Source: Chitinophagaceae bacterium
GTDB lineage: Bacteria > Bacteroidota > Bacteroidia > Chitinophagales > Chitinophagaceae
NCBI GenBank assembly: GCA_021299175.1
Contig: JAJTFY010000005.1
Span: forward strand, 6,153-42,096
Direction of reading: 5' to 3'
Length of the DNA stretch: 35,944 bases
The notes under the pieces are model-generated. The model made no database searches and was not told where the DNA came from. It saw only the letters and a list, made by a program, of their open reading frames with translations. The translations under genes were made by a program, and so were the position numbers. Each line of letters opens with the position of its first letter. Position 1 is the first letter of the stretch. Shown piece by piece: positions 25,348 to 33,852 of this stretch.

Positions 25348-26610
25348 TTAGATTAATTCTTCCGAAATGGCTGCAGGAGCCAATTCGCCTTCCCATTTGC
25401 TCACTGCAGTCGTCGCCAGTGCATTGCCCACCACATTTGTCATTGTCCTGAACATATCGCAGAAATGGTCAATGGGAATGATCAACGCAATGCCCTCTGG
25501 AGGAATATTGAACATGGCACAGGTGGCTGTTACCACCACCAGTGAAGCCCTTGGCACGCCTGCAATTCCCTTGCTGGTCAGCATCAGTACAATCAACATG
25601 GTCAATTGCGTTCCCAGGTCAAGATGAATGCCATAGGCCTGTGCAATGGCAAGGCTGGCAAAGGTCATGTACATCATGCTGCCATCAAGATTAAAACTAT
25701 ATCCAAGAGGGAGAATAAAAGAAACAATCTTGTCTTTGCAACCAAATTTCTCCAGCTCCGTGGTGAGCTTGGGGAATACCGCTTCACTGCTGGTCGTGCT
25801 AAATGCAATCAAGAGCGGCTGGGAAATGGTTCTTAGCAATTCCCAGAGTCGCTTGCCCAATACCATATAACCAACAGATAAAAGAAGCACCCAAAGGCAG
25901 GCAATACCAATGATAAAAGCCATTAAATACTGCCCGTAAAAAGAAAATACTTCCAATCCCTTTGTGGCGATGACGGCTGCGATAGCCCCGAAAACTCCCA
26001 ATGGCGCAAAGTTCATGACATATCCCACCATTTTCAGAATGATATGGGCCGCTGCATCCAGTGCTTTTACAATCACCTTGCCCTTTTCACCCAATGCGGT
26101 GGTACCCACACCAAAGAAAATACTGAAAACGACCAGCTGCAGGATTTCATTGGTGGCCATCGCCTCAAAAACACTTTTGGGGAATACATGCTCAATGAAT
26201 TTCTGCAAAGAAAATTCCTGCGTTTTGCCAATCAGATCTTTGGCCCCTTCCAAATCTGCAGAACTGAGGTTAATAGCAGCCCCTGGCTTGAAAAAGTTGA
26301 CCAATACCATACCCAGGAGCAGGCTCGCCAGTGATGCAGAGATGAACCAGAGCAATGCTTTTCCGCCTACCCTTCCGACTGAACCAAGATCGCCGAGTTT
26401 TGCAATACCCACCACAAGAGTTGTAAAAACAAGGGGGGCAATGACCATCTGTACCAGTCTCAAAAAGATGGTGGTCAGCAATTTGATGTTGGTCGAAAAT
26501 GACTTGATGGTCTCTGGGCTGGATTGCTGGTGCACAAAATATCCAACAGCAATTCCCAAAACCATTGCAATGAGAATATATAAGGTGAGTTTACCGGAAG
26601 AGCCCTTCAT
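25348..26610 (-). CDS. Dicarboxylate/amino acid:cation symporter (DAACS)
   Basis: A 420-residue transporter of the GltP/DctA (EAAT-like) family that couples uptake of glutamate, aspartate or C4-dicarboxylates to protons or sodium. It has the hairpin motif AFSTTSSEAVFPKL, the NLDGSMMYM sequence of helix 7, and TSKGIAGVPRASLVV in hairpin 2. The ATG at 26610 (MKGSSGKLTLYI) is preferred to one 30 codons upstream because the first membrane helix follows at once. It appears to lead a three-gene run with the DedA and MFS genes and diverges from the amino-acid permease gene. Confidence 0.93.
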   Translation of the reverse strand: MKGSSGKLTLYILIAMVLGIAVGYFVHQQSSPETIKSFSTNIKLLTTIFLRLVQMVIAPLVFTTLVVGIAKLGDLGSVGRVGGKALLWFISASLASLLLGMVLVNFFKPGAAINLSSADLEGAKDLIGKTQEFSLQKFIEHVFPKSVFEAMATNEILQLVVFSIFFGVGTTALGEKGKVIVKALDAAAHIILKMVGYVMNFAPLGVFGAIAAVIATKGLEVFSFYGQYLMAFIIGIACLWVLLLSVGYMVLGKRLWELLRTISQPLLIAFSTTSSEAVFPKLTTELEKFGCKDKIVSFILPLGYSFNLDGSMMYMTFASLAIAQAYGIHLDLGTQLTMLIVLMLTSKGIAGVPRASLVVVTATCAMFNIPPEGIALIIPIDHFCDMFRTMTNVVGNALATTAVSKWEGELAPAAISEELI

Positions 26611-26758
26611 GATAGAAAAAATATTTGCGTTAAGGTTCGTAAAATAAACGATTTGGACCGATTTCGGAATTTTATTTAAGGACTGAAATAAAATATTCAT
26701 CTAACCGAATAATTGGCTATTTTAGAACTTTAGTGAACCATTTAACCAAAGAATTGCT

Positions 26759-28252
26759 ATGAGCTTATTCAGAAGAAAATCACTTGAAGCGTTGCTTGCC
26801 CAGGCCGAAGATTCGGAAAAGGGACTCAAGCGCACCCTGGGTGCAGGAAACCTTATTGCATTGGGCATTGGTGCCATCATCGGAGCAGGACTTTTTGTAA
26901 GGACAGCAGCCGCCGCAGGACAGGCCGCTGGTCCAGGCGTTACACTTTCATTTATTGTTGCAGCAGTAGGCTGTGCTTTTGCCGGACTTTGCTATGCAGA
27001 ATTTGCATCAATGATTCCGATTGCAGGCAGTGCCTACGCATACTCTTATGTAACCATGGGAGAACTTGTTGCCTGGATCATCGGATGGGCACTCATCATG
27101 GAATATGCATTGGGTGCGGCTACCGTTTCTATTGCGTGGAGTGAATACCTCAATAAGCTGTTGGGAGGCGGTATTCCCTATGAATGGTGCCACTCGCCTT
27201 TTGAAAGTTATACCGACTCTGCTGGCATTTTGCATGCAGGTATCATGAATGCGCCCGCCCTGATCATCCTTCTATTGCTAACCCTTTTGCTCATCAAAGG
27301 AACGCAGGAATCAGCCATGGTCAACGCCATCATCGTATTCGTCAAAGTAGCGGTTGTACTGGTTTTCATCGCCCTTGGATGGAAATTTATAAACCCTGCC
27401 AACTATGTACCTTATCTGATCCCTGCGAATGAGCCCCCAGTAATGGATCAGGCAGGTAAAATCATTGCCGATTACAGCCCATGGAACAAACATGGCTGGG
27501 GAGGAATCCTCGGTGGAGCAGGTATCGTATTTTTTGCATTCATCGGTTTTGATGCTGTATCTACTGCTGCCCAGGAAGCCAAAAATCCCAAGCGCGACAT
27601 GCCGATCGGTATCTTAGGCTCTCTGGTAGTTTGTACAATCCTCTACATTCTGTTTGGACATGTATTGACAGGAGTAACCAACTGGAAGGAATTTGTTGAT
27701 CCTGAAAAAGGACGCGAAGCTTCGGTAGCCTATACCATTGCCACCTACATGAAGGAATACAGCTGGTTGGCCACTGCAGTGACTGTGGCGATTCTTGCCG
27801 GCTTCTCATCTGTGATCCTTGTGATGTTGATGGGTCAAAGCCGTATCTTTTACACCATGAGCAATGACGGGCTGATACCAAAAGCTTTTGGTGATCTGCA
27901 TCCAAAATACAAGACTCCCTACAAATCAAACATGATCCTTTTCGTTTTTGTTGGCGCATTTGCTGCCTTCGTGCCAGGGCATGTAGCGGGCGATCTGACG
28001 AGTTTTGGTACCCTGTTCGCATTTGTATTGGTGAGCATTGGAGTATGGATCCTCAGGGTCAAAGCCCCAAACATTGAACGCCCATTCAAAGCGCCAATTG
28101 CACCTGTTGTCAGTGTACTGGGTGCATTGATTTGTCTAGCAATGATTGTAGGACTGGATGGCCAGACGCTGAAAGTTGCTTTTGGCTGGATGGCCCTCGG
28201 ATTGCTTGTTTATTTTGTATACAGCAAAAAACACAGCAAGCTAAAAGACTAG
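26759..28252 (+). CDS. APC family amino acid permease
   Basis: A 497-residue permease of the amino acid-polyamine-organocation superfamily, close to the cationic amino acid transporter (CAT/YfnA) branch. The first helix has GAGNLIALGIGAIIGAGLFV, the substrate-binding unwound region typical of the family, and there is a conserved GFDAVSTAAQEAKNPKRDMP segment near residue 263. About 12-13 membrane helices are visible and the C-terminus is short and basic. The likely cargo is amino acids; I cannot narrow it. It is followed by its own terminator and diverges from the DAACS gene with a 148-nt gap. Confidence 0.92.
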   Translation: MSLFRRKSLEALLAQAEDSEKGLKRTLGAGNLIALGIGAIIGAGLFVRTAAAAGQAAGPGVTLSFIVAAVGCAFAGLCYAEFASMIPIAGSAYAYSYVTMGELVAWIIGWALIMEYALGAATVSIAWSEYLNKLLGGGIPYEWCHSPFESYTDSAGILHAGIMNAPALIILLLLTLLLIKGTQESAMVNAIIVFVKVAVVLVFIALGWKFINPANYVPYLIPANEPPVMDQAGKIIADYSPWNKHGWGGILGGAGIVFFAFIGFDAVSTAAQEAKNPKRDMPIGILGSLVVCTILYILFGHVLTGVTNWKEFVDPEKGREASVAYTIATYMKEYSWLATAVTVAILAGFSSVILVMLMGQSRIFYTMSNDGLIPKAFGDLHPKYKTPYKSNMILFVFVGAFAAFVPGHVAGDLTSFGTLFAFVLVSIGVWILRVKAPNIERPFKAPIAPVVSVLGALICLAMIVGLDGQTLKVAFGWMALGLLVYFVYSKKHSKLKD

Positions 28253-28272
28253 ATTACTGAAATATTTATCCC

Positions 28273-28305
28273 AATCCCGGCTCCAAATGGACCGGGATTT
28301 TTTTT
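28273..28305 (+). terminator. Intrinsic terminator after the amino acid permease
   Basis: An 8-bp stem (AATCCCGG / CCGGGATT) with an 11-nt loop is followed by a run of eight T ending at 28305. It stands 20 nt after the permease stop codon. Confidence 0.88.
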
Positions 28306-28330
28306 AGCCCGCAGGGAACCCTTAAATTTG
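28300..28330 (+). promoter_or_regulatory. yebC promoter overlapping the upstream terminator
   Basis: TAAATTTG (28323-28330) is an exact -7 match. At 19-nt spacing the -33 position is TTTT (28300-28303), inside the T-run of the preceding terminator. The box ends 32 nt before the yebC ATG. Confidence 0.6.
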
Positions 28331-28362
28331 TGCTCGTTTCACCAAAGCAATAATTCAACACC

Positions 28363-29085
28363 ATGGGAAGGATATTTGAAGTCAGAAAGTCTACGATGTT
28401 TGCCCGCTGGGACAGGATGGCCAAACAGTTCACCAGGATTGGCAAGGAAATTGCCATCGCTGTAAAAACTGGTGGCCCTGATCCAAATACCAATCCATTC
28501 CTTCGCCGTTGTTTCCAGAATGCGAAGAGCGTCAACATGCCCAAAGACAGGGTTGAGGCTGCCATCAAAAGGGCGCAAGGAAAAGACATGGAAAATTTTG
28601 AGGAGATCCTCTATGAAGGATACGGACCTCATGGTGTAGCCATTCTGGTTGAAACAGCCACAGACAACCATGTAAGAACCGTTGCCAATATCAAATCGCA
28701 TTTCAACAAAGGAAACGGAGCAATGGGCACCAGCGGTAGTGTAAGTTTCCAGTTCAAGAAAATGGGGGTTTTCAAATTGAAAAACGAAGGCCTCAACCAT
28801 GATGATCTGGAATTGGAATTGATTGATTTTGGCCTGGAAGAAATGGGAGAAAGCACCAATGACGCAGGAGAAGATGTATTTGTGATCCGGTGTGCTTTCA
28901 ATGATTTTGGCAACATGCAAAAAGCACTTGAAGAAAAAAACCTCAACACCCTCAGTGCAGAGGTTGAGTGGATTCCCAATACCGTTGTTGAATTGGATGA
29001 AGAGCAGGCGCAGGAAGTATTAAAGCTTGTGGATCGTCTTGAACAGGACGAGGATACCCAAAAGGTTTTTCATAACCTCAAGTAA
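28363..29085 (+). CDS. yebC: YebC/TACO1 family protein
   Basis: A 240-residue member of the YebC/PmpR/TACO1 family, long listed as a transcriptional regulator and more recently linked to translation, including relief of ribosome stalling (family knowledge, recalled). The N-terminal domain shows the basic start [22 protein letters not shown], then [19 protein letters not shown] and [17 protein letters not shown]; the later domains include [14 protein letters not shown] and [12 protein letters not shown]. The start is MGRIFEVRK, a variant of the common MAGHSKWxNIKHRK, so it is not the canonical YebC1 type. It is monocistronic, with its own promoter, and converges on the E1 gene. Confidence 0.93.
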   Translation: MGRIFEVRKSTMFARWDRMAKQFTRIGKEIAIAVKTGGPDPNTNPFLRRCFQNAKSVNMPKDRVEAAIKRAQGKDMENFEEILYEGYGPHGVAILVETATDNHVRTVANIKSHFNKGNGAMGTSGSVSFQFKKMGVFKLKNEGLNHDDLELELIDFGLEEMGESTNDAGEDVFVIRCAFNDFGNMQKALEEKNLNTLSAEVEWIPNTVVELDEEQAQEVLKLVDRLEQDEDTQKVFHNLK

Positions 29086-29130
29086 TCATAAGACTCGATA
29101 AAAGATTATTGTTTTTGGCTGAGTACCCTA

Positions 29131-31518
29131 TTATTCAGCCATCATCTCCATGACCATGGCAACAATATCCTCGGTATTGGGCTTGGAGAAATAATCTCCA
29201 TCACTTCCGTAACCAGGACGGTGAGGCTGTGAACAGAGGATACGGGGTGAAGCGTCCAGCCATCTGTATCCCCCTTGTTTGTCCATGACTTCTGAAAACA
29301 TAAAAGAAGTGGCACCACCGGGGACATCCTCATCTACAAACAGTATTCGGTTTGTCTTTTCCAGAGACCTGACAATATGATGATTGGTATCAAATGGAAT
29401 GAGGGTTTGTACATCAATAACCTCAGTTTCAACACCCGTCATCGCAAGCACTGTTGCGGCTTCGAGTACAATCCTGAGGGTTGAGCCATACGAAACGATG
29501 GTTATTGCATCCCCTTCACGAACCGTTTCAGGCATACCCAATGGCAACTTGTAAGACAGTAGATCTGCGGGCAGTTTTTCTTTCAAACGGTATCCGTTCA
29601 AACATTCAACCACAACGCCAGGTGTTTTTCCCTCAAGGAGAGTATTGTAAAATCCAACAGCCTGTACCATGTTGCGTGGAACACAGAAATGAAATCCTTT
29701 CAGCGCATTGATCATGAGGCCCATGGGTGAACCACTGTGCCAGATCCCTTCCAGTCTATGGCCCCTGCTCCTGACAATCAAAGGTGCAATCTGTTTGCCA
29801 GCTGACCGGTAATGCAAAGTGGCGGCATCATCACTCATTACCTGTAATCCATACAGGAGATAATCGAGGTACTGAATCTCTGCGATGGGCCTAAGGCCGC
29901 GCATGGACATCCCGACGCCCTGACCAATGATGGTAAGTTCCCTGATGCCGGTATCGAATATTCTTTCTGATCCGTACTTCTGCTGCAAGCCTGCAAATCC
30001 CTGGTTTACATCACCAATCTTACCCAAGTCCTCGCCGAAGGCCACCACGGTAGGATTGGCGGCAAAAAGCTCGTCAAAATACCTGTTCAGGATCTCATAG
30101 CCATTGATCAATCCTGAATCCTCTGAAAAAGTTGGAAGAGGAAGTTCAGCAGGCAGCGGTTTGAGGGCATTGTCTACGTACAACTTGGAATTGTACAAAA
30201 GTTTATTTTCCTCTTGGAGCTGTTGATAGTATTCAAGGATGGGCGCAGTCAATTCCTTGTCTGCGGCGAGAAGCGTGGTTCGCTGGAGGGCAACCATGAT
30301 ATCGCGCCTGAAAGGGAGGCTGTTATCGGACAGTTCTTGGTAAATGGTATTCAAATGATTGGCATCAATCCTTGAGAGGACCTCTCCCATCAAAGCCAAT
30401 GTTTTTTGCTTCTGCTCCTGTATGGGGCTGTCATATAATTTCCAATTGGCCAGCCTGCATTCATTCACATAAACCCTTGAACGATCTTCCAGTGTTTCGA
30501 TTTCCTCATTGGAAGCCAGGCCATTTTCAATGATCCAAGTGCGCATTTGTGCTAAACAATCCCATTGACGCTCCCACTGCAAGCGCTCCGGGGACTTGTA
30601 CCTTTCATGGCTTCCTGATGTTGAATGCCCTTGTGGCTGGGTCAGTTCATCTACATGGAAAAGCACTGGAATATGTTCGTTTCTTGCTAAGGTTATGCCT
30701 TCTTCAAATACCTCACAGAGCTGGGCATAATCCCAACCCTTTACCTTATAGATCAGCATTCCATTGGTGCCCCTGGATTTTTCAAAACCAGAGAGCGCAT
30801 CAGAAATAGAGGCTTTAACTGTTTGAAATTCTTTCGGTACAGAGATCCCATATCCATCATCCCAAACAAATACAGCCAAGGGGACCTGGGATACTGCAGC
30901 AGCATTCATGGTTTCCCAGAAATGACCTTCGCTGGTGGAAGCATCTCCTATGGTGCAGAAACAGACTTCGTTTCCATGGTTGGAAAAACTTGACATGTGC
31001 TCAAGGACGGGAGCATGTCTGTATATTTTTGAGGCATAGGCCAAGCCAAGTGCTCTTGGCAAATGACCTGCAGTGGGCGCCAATCCAGAGGACAAATTTT
31101 TGGTCTTTGTGAAATCTATAAAATTGTCATGCTCGTCAATGAAAGGCGTGCAGAAATGACAATTCATTTGCCGACCGGCACTGTGAGGATCATGTTCAGG
31201 ATTTGGATCTGCGTATAACTGTGAAAAAAACTGACCAAGTGTAGCCGCACCTGTTGCCAATGCAAAGGTTTGGTCTCTGTAATACCCTGCATAGAAATCT
31301 CCCGGCTTGAAAAACTTAGCCATGGCCACCTGAGGTACTTCTTTGCCGTCTCCAAAAATCCCGAATTTTGCCTTCCCAGTGAGCACTTCTTTTCTGCCGA
31401 GTAAACTGGCCTGACGGCTTTGAAATGCAATGGTATAATCACTGATGACAGTCTGCCTGAACGCCTCAAAGGAGAGTTCATCAGCCAGCTGCTGTTCAGT
31501 GATTCCTGTATCTTGCAT
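29131..31518 (-). CDS. 2-oxoacid dehydrogenase E1, fused alpha and beta subunits
   Basis: A 795-residue thiamine-diphosphate enzyme joining E1-alpha (about residues 1-360) and E1-beta (about 460-795) in one chain with a helical linker. The alpha part has YYRDQTFALATG and the cofactor-binding GDASTSEGHFWETMNAAAVS; the beta part has FGEDLGKIGDVNQGF, IREL and PIAEIQYLDYLLYG with the usual strand order. This fused form is common in Bacteroidota and is usually annotated branched-chain 2-oxoacid dehydrogenase; pyruvate as substrate is not excluded. E2 and E3 genes are not adjacent. A -7 box ends 4 nt before the start codon. Confidence 0.93.
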   Translation of the reverse strand: MQDTGITEQQLADELSFEAFRQTVISDYTIAFQSRQASLLGRKEVLTGKAKFGIFGDGKEVPQVAMAKFFKPGDFYAGYYRDQTFALATGAATLGQFFSQLYADPNPEHDPHSAGRQMNCHFCTPFIDEHDNFIDFTKTKNLSSGLAPTAGHLPRALGLAYASKIYRHAPVLEHMSSFSNHGNEVCFCTIGDASTSEGHFWETMNAAAVSQVPLAVFVWDDGYGISVPKEFQTVKASISDALSGFEKSRGTNGMLIYKVKGWDYAQLCEVFEEGITLARNEHIPVLFHVDELTQPQGHSTSGSHERYKSPERLQWERQWDCLAQMRTWIIENGLASNEEIETLEDRSRVYVNECRLANWKLYDSPIQEQKQKTLALMGEVLSRIDANHLNTIYQELSDNSLPFRRDIMVALQRTTLLAADKELTAPILEYYQQLQEENKLLYNSKLYVDNALKPLPAELPLPTFSEDSGLINGYEILNRYFDELFAANPTVVAFGEDLGKIGDVNQGFAGLQQKYGSERIFDTGIRELTIIGQGVGMSMRGLRPIAEIQYLDYLLYGLQVMSDDAATLHYRSAGKQIAPLIVRSRGHRLEGIWHSGSPMGLMINALKGFHFCVPRNMVQAVGFYNTLLEGKTPGVVVECLNGYRLKEKLPADLLSYKLPLGMPETVREGDAITIVSYGSTLRIVLEAATVLAMTGVETEVIDVQTLIPFDTNHHIVRSLEKTNRILFVDEDVPGGATSFMFSEVMDKQGGYRWLDASPRILCSQPHRPGYGSDGDYFSKPNTEDIVAMVMEMMAE

Positions 31519-31522
31519 GCGA

Positions 31523-31530
31523 CAAAACTA
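31523..31530 (-). promoter_or_regulatory. -7 promoter box directly before the E1 gene
   Basis: Minus strand TAGTTTTG, an exact TAnnTTTG match, ends 4 nt before the ATG at 31518. The -33 element is weak. It implies a leaderless or nearly leaderless mRNA. Confidence 0.5.
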
Positions 31531-31613
31531 ACCAATTTTGTTAATAAAAAATCAACACCCAGACTGTGGGGACAAACCACAAATATCTGGGTAAAACCTA
31601 CTGTTTTCGGAAA

Positions 31614-31643
31614 TAAAAAAGCGGCAGGTCTTTGACCTGCCGC
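31614..31643 (-). terminator. Intrinsic terminator after the first DUF1573 gene
   Basis: A perfect 10-bp stem (GCGGCAGGTC / GACCTGCCGC) with loop of three bases is followed on the minus strand by TTTTTTATTT. It stands 23 nt after the stop codon at 31667. Confidence 0.9.
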
Positions 31644-31666
31644 GCTATATTTTGGAAAAGATTTAC

Positions 31667-32083
31667 TTACTTCTTTACCGCCTTGTCAAAGTCTGCTGCA
31701 GGAACTACCTCACCAGCAATTTTAAGTTCAAAAGGGGCGTCTACACCTTTGATCTTTACGAAAACTGTTTTCTCAAATGGACCAGGAGCTGCTGCGTTGA
31801 AACCAGCCTTGATTTTATCCGTCTTGGTAGCCATTACAGGCTGTTGAGGCCAGGTTGGAGTGGTGCAACCACATGAAGCAGAAGCTGTTTCAATGATGAC
31901 CGGAGCGCTGGCAATATTGCTGAACTCAAAATCATGGGTAACAGGTATACCCTGCTTGATCTTGCCAAAATTATGGCGGATCTCTTTGAATTTGACCATG
32001 TCTTCCGCTTTCTTGGCAGCATTTTGTGCAACTGCAAAAAAACCTGTTGCCATAACCAGCAGCGTAATCATTATTTTTTTCAT
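31667..32083 (-). CDS. Secreted DUF1573 protein, copy A
   Basis: A 138-residue protein with a signal peptide (MKKIMITLLVMATGFFAVA, cut before QN). The mature domain is DUF1573, an immunoglobulin-like beta-sandwich common in Bacteroidota envelopes: KFKEIRHNFGKIKQGIPVTHDFEFSN, then the conserved ASASCGCTTPTWPQQP and KAGFNAAAPGPFEKTVFVK. The Cys-Gly-Cys motif is intact. Function is unknown in the family. It lies 47 nt downstream of a paralogue; a near-consensus box TAATTTTA (32113-32106) sits 22 nt before the start, so it may have its own promoter. Confidence 0.92.
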   Translation of the reverse strand: MKKIMITLLVMATGFFAVAQNAAKKAEDMVKFKEIRHNFGKIKQGIPVTHDFEFSNIASAPVIIETASASCGCTTPTWPQQPVMATKTDKIKAGFNAAAPGPFEKTVFVKIKGVDAPFELKIAGEVVPAADFDKAVKK

Positions 32084-32130
32084 GTTTCTTGTTTTATTTC
32101 TGGTGTAAAATTAGCTTATTTTCTCGGTTC

Positions 32131-32586
32131 CTAAAACTTCCCGGTTTTGAGAAATGCAATGCTTTTGTTAAAAGGGGCAGGCTGTTCAGGAGTTTTCCAG
32201 ACAGTTCCCTTGATGCTTATCATAGCGGTCATCCCCTCAGCGTACATCAATGTAATGGTCTTTTCAAAGTATCCGGGTGCTGCCGAATTATAACCAACTT
32301 TGATGATGGATGTTCCGCCAGGCGCAATGGGTTCCCTGCTCCATTCCGGTGTTGTACAACCGCATGAAGCCTGAACATTGTCGATCACCAAGGGCGAACT
32401 ATCAAGATTGGTCACTTGAAAATCATGAAATACAGGCTTTCCCTGCATGATTTTTCCGAAATCAAACAAGGTTTCTTTTACTGCAATCTTGTCCTTTTTT
32501 TTACCAGCATCGATGGTCTGCGCAGACAACATCACCGGCAAAGACAGGACAATAAAAAACATGAATATTGAAAACTGTTTAAACAT
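32131..32586 (-). CDS. Secreted DUF1573 protein, copy B
   Basis: A 151-residue protein with a signal peptide (MFKQFSIFMFFIVLSLPVMLSAQ). It carries the same DUF1573 domain as copy A: KETLFDFGKIMQGKPVFHDFQVTN, VQASCGCTTPEWSREP and YNSAAPGYFEKTITLMY, with the Cys-Gly-Cys motif, and ends in a short basic tail (AFLKTGKF). The ATG at 32586 is chosen over one 17 codons upstream since it begins the signal peptide. The palindrome at 32599-32617 would otherwise lie inside the coding region. It is a tandem duplicate of copy A, diverged in sequence. Confidence 0.9.
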   Translation of the reverse strand: MFKQFSIFMFFIVLSLPVMLSAQTIDAGKKKDKIAVKETLFDFGKIMQGKPVFHDFQVTNLDSSPLVIDNVQASCGCTTPEWSREPIAPGGTSIIKVGYNSAAPGYFEKTITLMYAEGMTAMISIKGTVWKTPEQPAPFNKSIAFLKTGKF

Positions 32587-32598
32587 GGTACATCTATA

Positions 32599-32617
32599 AC
32601 GTAAATCGAATTTACGT
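32599..32617. promoter_or_regulatory. Palindromic candidate operator
   Basis: A perfect inverted repeat with 8-bp arms (ACGTAAAT / ATTTACGT) around a CGA centre. It lies 13 nt before the copy B start and 39 nt before the divergent aminotransferase start, a position suited to a dimeric regulator acting on both genes. Confidence 0.45.
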
Positions 32618-32643
32618 ATTGTTCTCTTTGAAACCAATTTACC

Positions 32644-32651
32644 TAAATTTA
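32644..32651 (+). promoter_or_regulatory. Near-consensus -7 box before the aminotransferase gene
   Basis: TAAATTTA differs from TAnnTTTG at the last base and ends 4 nt before the ATG at 32656. It fits the same short spacing seen at two other genes in the window. Confidence 0.35.
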
Positions 32652-32655
32652 CAGC

Positions 32656-33852
32656 ATGTTAAAACCATCCAGCAGGGGCGAACAGATGCCCGCCTCACCC
32701 ATCAGGAAACTTGTGCCATTTGCAGAAGAGGCGAAAAAAAGAGGGGTAAAAGTACATCACCTCAACATTGGTCAGCCTGATATTGAAACACCGCCCTCTG
32801 TGCTGGAAGCAGTCAGGCATGCAGACATCAAGGTATTGGCTTACAGCCATAGCGCTGGCAATGAATCCTACCGTAAAAAGTTGGTCAGCTACTACGAAAA
32901 AGTAGGTATCCAATTGGAAGCAGGTGAAATCATCATCACCACTGGAGGAAGTGAGGCCATCGTTTTTGCCATGATGGCGTGCTTAGATGAAGGGGATGAA
33001 GTCATCATTCCTGAACCTTTTTACGCCAACTACAACGGATTTGCAGTGATGGCAGGGGTCAACATTATTCCTATTACTTCTCACATAGAAAATGGATTTG
33101 CCCTTCCTCCCATTGCTGAATTTGAAAAATGCATTACGCCAAAAACCAAGGCAATTCTCATCTGTAATCCCAACAATCCAACCGGCTATCTCTACAGCAA
33201 GGCTGAGATGGAACAACTGGAAGACATTTGCCTGAGGCATGGTCTTTTTCTGTTCTCTGATGAGGCATACAGGGAGTTTTGTTACGAAGGAACCTATACC
33301 AGTGCGATGCAACTGGAAAAAATACAAGAGCAGGTCATTCTTATGGATACCATCTCCAAAAGATACTCCGCCTGTGGTGCCCGGATAGGTGCCTTCATCA
33401 CCAAAAACAAGGAAGTGTACCTGGCCGCCATGAAGTTTGCCCAGGCAAGGCTGAGTCCTCCGGGTCTGGCCCAGATCCTTGGAGAGGCTGCAGTGGATCT
33501 TCCTGAAGCATATTTTGACGAACCAAAGGCAGCATACCTGTCTCGCAGGAATCTATTGGTCAAAAGACTGAATGCGATTCCAGGAGTTTTCTGCCCCACA
33601 CCAGGAGGCGCATTCTACGTCATTGCGCGGCTGCCCATTGATGATGGAGATCGTTTCTGCCAATGGCTGCTTGAATCATTTGCTTACAACAATCAGACAG
33701 TCATGCTTGCTCCAGCCAGTGGTTTTTATGAAACAAAAGGTTTGGGGAAAAATGAGGTCAGGCTTGCATATGTGATCAACAATGAAGATATTGATCAAGC
33801 CATGGATTGCCTGGAAGAGGCCCTGAAAATATATCCCGGTAGAACAAACTGA
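32656..33852 (+). CDS. Class I/II PLP-dependent aminotransferase
   Basis: A 398-residue fold-type I aminotransferase related to aspartate/aromatic aminotransferases of the AspB type. The N-terminus has SRGEQMPASPIRKLVPFAEE followed by HLNIGQPDIETPP; the cofactor site includes ICNPNNPTGYLYS, the Asp/Tyr in LFSDEAYREF, and the PLP lysine Lys235 in DTISKRYSACGARIG; the substrate arginine is in NEVRLAYVI. The substrate is not fixed by sequence; aspartate, alanine or aromatic acids are possible. The first ATG is used since conserved residues begin soon after. The stop codon directly abuts the stop of the convergent EamA remnant. Confidence 0.92.
   Translation: MLKPSSRGEQMPASPIRKLVPFAEEAKKRGVKVHHLNIGQPDIETPPSVLEAVRHADIKVLAYSHSAGNESYRKKLVSYYEKVGIQLEAGEIIITTGGSEAIVFAMMACLDEGDEVIIPEPFYANYNGFAVMAGVNIIPITSHIENGFALPPIAEFEKCITPKTKAILICNPNNPTGYLYSKAEMEQLEDICLRHGLFLFSDEAYREFCYEGTYTSAMQLEKIQEQVILMDTISKRYSACGARIGAFITKNKEVYLAAMKFAQARLSPPGLAQILGEAAVDLPEAYFDEPKAAYLSRRNLLVKRLNAIPGVFCPTPGGAFYVIARLPIDDGDRFCQWLLESFAYNNQTVMLAPASGFYETKGLGKNEVRLAYVINNEDIDQAMDCLEEALKIYPGRTN

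Noticed and set aside
25964-26647. Plus-strand open frame (227 codons) opposite the DAACS symporter gene
   Set aside because: Antisense shadow of a membrane protein gene; no signal, no recognisable domain.
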